Assembly: GCA_008711295.1 (NCBI GenBank)
Contig: VUYV01000061.1
Location: 3,437,981 to 3,501,980, forward strand
DNA: 64,000 bases
Direction: 5' to 3'
Source: Anarhynchus alexandrinus
Taxonomy: Eukaryota; Chordata; Aves; Charadriiformes; Charadriidae
Shown here: positions 60,798 to 64,000 of the stretch, piece after piece
How positions within the stretch are numbered: position 1 is the first letter of the stretch
How the letters are laid out: each line of letters starts with the position of its first letter
Program-made: the position numbers and the translations under genes
Notes under the pieces: generated by a model
Database searches by the model: none
What the model was told of the DNA's origin: nothing
The model's input: only the letters and a program-made list of their open reading frames with translations

Positions 60798-63700
60798 ATT
60801 CTGAAGTATTCTGTATTTTTAGGGCTTTCTGTTTTCGTGGAGAATAGGGTGGAAAATCAAATTTAATCCAACTGTAGTACTATGCTTAGTTGCTTAACAA
60901 AATTTCCATCCTTTTTCCACGGTTTCCCCCCTCTCTTTCTCTCACTTTCCCTCCCTTTTTGTGTCTCCTTCCCTCTCAATAGTCAGCAATAAGCAGGGTG
61001 GACTTCATTCCTTCCTTTTTTTTCCAGGTTATATTGTGGCAGCTACGCAGTGAGCAGCTCAATATAAAAATAGTTACTTTCTGGAAGTTAAAATTTCTAA
61101 TTACGGGTACAAATTCTTCTTCCTGCTCACAGAAATGCCACTGCATCCACAGTGATCGTTCCCTACCTGATACTGCTATCGCCCATCCTGCTTATTCTAA
61201 GGCAGAGAGCTGGAAGAGCGGAAGATATAAAGGGATCACTAGTGAGTTTGTGGCAGAGACTCAAGGAGTGTAGATTTACGTTGGCCATTTTGGGATTGCA
61301 CCAAACCCCAGTGTAATCCAGGGGTTTCCTTTCACTGTGTGGTCAAAACCGCAGACTGATGTGGTCCCAACTGCGGACAGATGTGGTCCCTTGGGCTGGG
61401 TTGCACTGTGGCAGCTGGAAAGGGCAGGACTGACAGGCAGGCATCTCTGACCCTTCTCAGGCAGGGCACACCGCCAGCACTTGCGGGCTTACTTGTCACT
61501 GTGTACAACTCCTTGGATAAGGGGAAAAATACAGAAAGTTTTAAACATTAATTCTGAAATGAAATTAATTTGAAACTTCACATAGTTCTATTAAATCCTC
61601 AGTGTAACACAAAATGAAGCAAAGCATCAACGTTTGCACTTATTGTCTCAAGTCTATACAAAATCATTAATCTGAATGATTAAAACCATTAAACTTGAGC
61701 TTTTCTTACCAGACAATTGAGTAAAGAATTTGTTTCCACACTTTTAAGGTCCCAGGATAGGTGACGTTTGCTTTGCTACTGGCCTGTGTATACCCAGCCC
61801 AGAAGAGGCTCGGAGCTAGAGAGCTGAAACTCATACCACATTAATCAGGACACCTCAAAGGGAAGGCAGGTGAAAGCTTTTTGCAGAATCATTTCTCAGA
61901 ATGGTTCAAAAGAAAAGGTAAGTTTGAAAAACATGGAAAAAAATCCATCTGCTCTTAAATAGTCATTCAACAGAACTTTTTTTTTTTTGTTTTATTTTTT
62001 TCTTAGAAATCCACTGTCTTGGCAAATTCAAAGCTGTAACAAACAATTTGTGTGATAGCACGGTACTATAAGAGCTCTTAAAGGGGGTTGAACAGTAAAA
62101 CTGTACCTGAAATGTAGTTGAGAGACGAGAAGCAGCAGTTTTCATAACTTGACTTGTTGGGGTCAAAGAGGGAAGAAAGTCACCGAGGTACATGGGGAAA
62201 AAGATGGAAGGTTTGCTATTTTCAGAATTTCTTCTCTTTTCTTTCCGATTTCTTTGGCATCCAGGCAGTATCCTGACAAGTGGAGGCTCGGAATATTGCT
62301 GAAATGACCAACTTTCAGCTTCTTTTTCTGGTCATAGATAGGACCTGCACTCTAACAATACTTTCAAATACTCATGGCATCAAATCGTTTCAAGATTATT
62401 TTTCTCTGACCCATTTAATTTTGCCTTTAGGATATGTCAGGTCTGTCTGCTAAAATGAGGCTACATTTCAGCAAGCATTATATACAGCAAGATGAAGAAA
62501 AAATACCCCTAAAGCCTGTATCATTTCACATTGTTTTGCAGGTTTGATACAGAGGCAAAATATTAATAACCTTAGTATTGATTAAGCTGCTATGATGACC
62601 ATTGTTATCTTCAGATTCTTAACTTTGCTAACTGATATTGAGCATTTCTTATTGCTAATACTGGGAAACTTTTAAGGCTACTTTGAAGGAGAATGAGAAT
62701 CAGTCGTAGATTTTCTGTGTAGCGACAAAAGAAAACCCTTTCTGAAAACCAGACCTAGCGCTTGAATTCTGAGTTGCAAGTCTGTTGGCACAATACTTTC
62801 TTTGCTCTTCCTTTTACAAATCCATTTTGAAATCGCACTAAAAATCTAAACATCAGAATTCTTCATGTACTGAGTAAATATAAGCAAAACAATTGAAAGC
62901 AGCTGCATCTGAGAGGGAGGGTGCAGGCTGTGAGTGGGTAAGTCTGATAGCTAAAGAAAGACTATCTTGGTAATCGGAGGATTGTTTCTGATGGTGGCCC
63001 CTTTCAGCAGTCACACGTGCGTACCCATAGGCTCTGTGTAGCATCCCAAACACAACGGACCCATCTTTACGGTTGTGACAGTAAGGAGTCTGATTTGCAA
63101 TGGCAGTCGCAAATGATGCAGAATTTTCTAAAGGGCAAAGTGTCAACCCTGCTCCTACTAGAGCCAGTGAGACTTCACCAGAGAAGTATTTTTGGAAACC
63201 CCACCTGTATCTTACTGTCAATGTGAGATGCACGTTTTGGAGTCTATTTTTCATGCTGTTATAGACCTCTTGAGAGTGCAGGAAGAAAACAGTACCCACA
63301 AGAAAAGAAAGCCTACAAAAATCAGTCTTGAAATAACAGCAGACTAAAAACCAACTTGGAAAACCCACTGCATAATGAGAAAAGAAGTAATGCAGAGGTG
63401 ATTTAGAATAAAAGTTGAATATTAAAAGAGAAACAATGTTACAATGACCTTCACTGTATAGTTCTTTGAGGCATGTCACCACGGCCATTGGTTAGGTTTT
63501 GGCAGCAGCACAATCACTTTGATCTCAGTTAATCAAGGCAAAGAAGCGCTTTCTTCCCCTTAATTGAACAGTTTCCTCCCATGGGCACAACATAAGTCAG
63601 TAAATTTGCGGTCATATCAGTGGGATAACTTTGCTTAATAAAAACTAACAAAAGCTTCCAGAAAAATGCCAGACAGTTCAGCACCTGATTGTCCCTGCTG

Positions 63701-64000
63701 CAGAGGTTACAGGTTACTGAGGCCAGGTGAAGGTATTTTGACTCTTTAGGCAAGGATCCCAGAAAGATACAAGAAGATAAATGCCACCAAAAAGTGCAAG
63801 TACCAGAAATGGATCAGTGCTTAGCACAAATTTCTGCACGAGTCCATTAATCACATCAAGGGACACTTCCATCCTTAATGGCATTATAATGAGGAAAAAC
63901 TTAGTATTTAACTAACTTCAGCAATTGATAATACTTGTGGAGAATTTTAATGTATTACTAATGCAATACAAATTGCTGGAAATAGACGTACAGGAATCAA

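Larger units (their letters stand above)
56851..64000. other. Intergenic DNA, no gene recognised
   Basis: Contains a T-rich tract directly beside the 5'-truncated CR1 end (56860-56872), phased A-tracts, one CR1 terminus and a 22-bp imperfect duplication at 61348-61390. The longest non-repeat open frame in the window (62853-63488, minus strand, 211 codons) is here. It shows no recognisable domain and is discussed as a finding rather than called a gene. Confidence 0.55.

Noticed and set aside
1..64000. CRISPR arrays, tRNA/rRNA genes, bacterial operons, phage modules
   Set aside because: No regular spacer-repeat arrays, cloverleaf box motifs or prokaryotic gene packing were seen; the window is vertebrate.

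Overview
This window is vertebrate nuclear DNA, almost certainly from a bird. It is AT-rich with long introns and sparse coding sequence. At least nine CR1 LINE fragments are present, several ending in the CR1-typical 3' ATTCTRTG-like octamers (for example near 7205, 25315, 33985 and 60780). Two copies of a CpG-rich LTR that I recognise from neoavian genomes are also present. No bacterial-type operons, CRISPR arrays, phage modules or rRNA/tRNA genes were seen.

The only host gene I can support is the 3' half of SPOCK3 (testican-3), on the + strand. Four coding exons (10208-10429, 17262-17324, 18571-18708, 19739-19911) encode the C-terminal 197 residues. In order these are the paired EF-hands of the SPARC-type extracellular calcium-binding domain, a thyroglobulin type-1 (thyropin) domain split over two exons, and an acidic tail with two Ser-Gly glycosaminoglycan-type sites. 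Every splice junction is phase 1 with a consensus GT/AG. Bases 1-10207 look like the upstream intron. The 3' UTR probably runs from 19912 to about 21480.

From about 21.5 kb to 64 kb I see no supportable protein-coding gene. This fits a gene-poor interval 3' of SPOCK3 (in mammals the next gene on that side is TLL1, far away). It holds CR1 fragments in both orientations, a CpG-rich non-coding patch at about 27590-27960, and a nearly identical 2154-bp direct duplication (36850-39003 and 39042-41195) with an N at the joint. It also holds a truncated minus-strand LTR (42978-43366), a full-length solo LTR (46055-47103) and some simple repeats.

I did not find a new multi-gene system. The most useful leads are four. 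Read-through at the donor after the EF-hand exon could make a short testican-3 (N-Tes-like) product. The 2.15-kb duplication is probably a false assembly duplication. The CpG-rich patch may be an unannotated promoter. The inverted LTR pair shows uneven identity.
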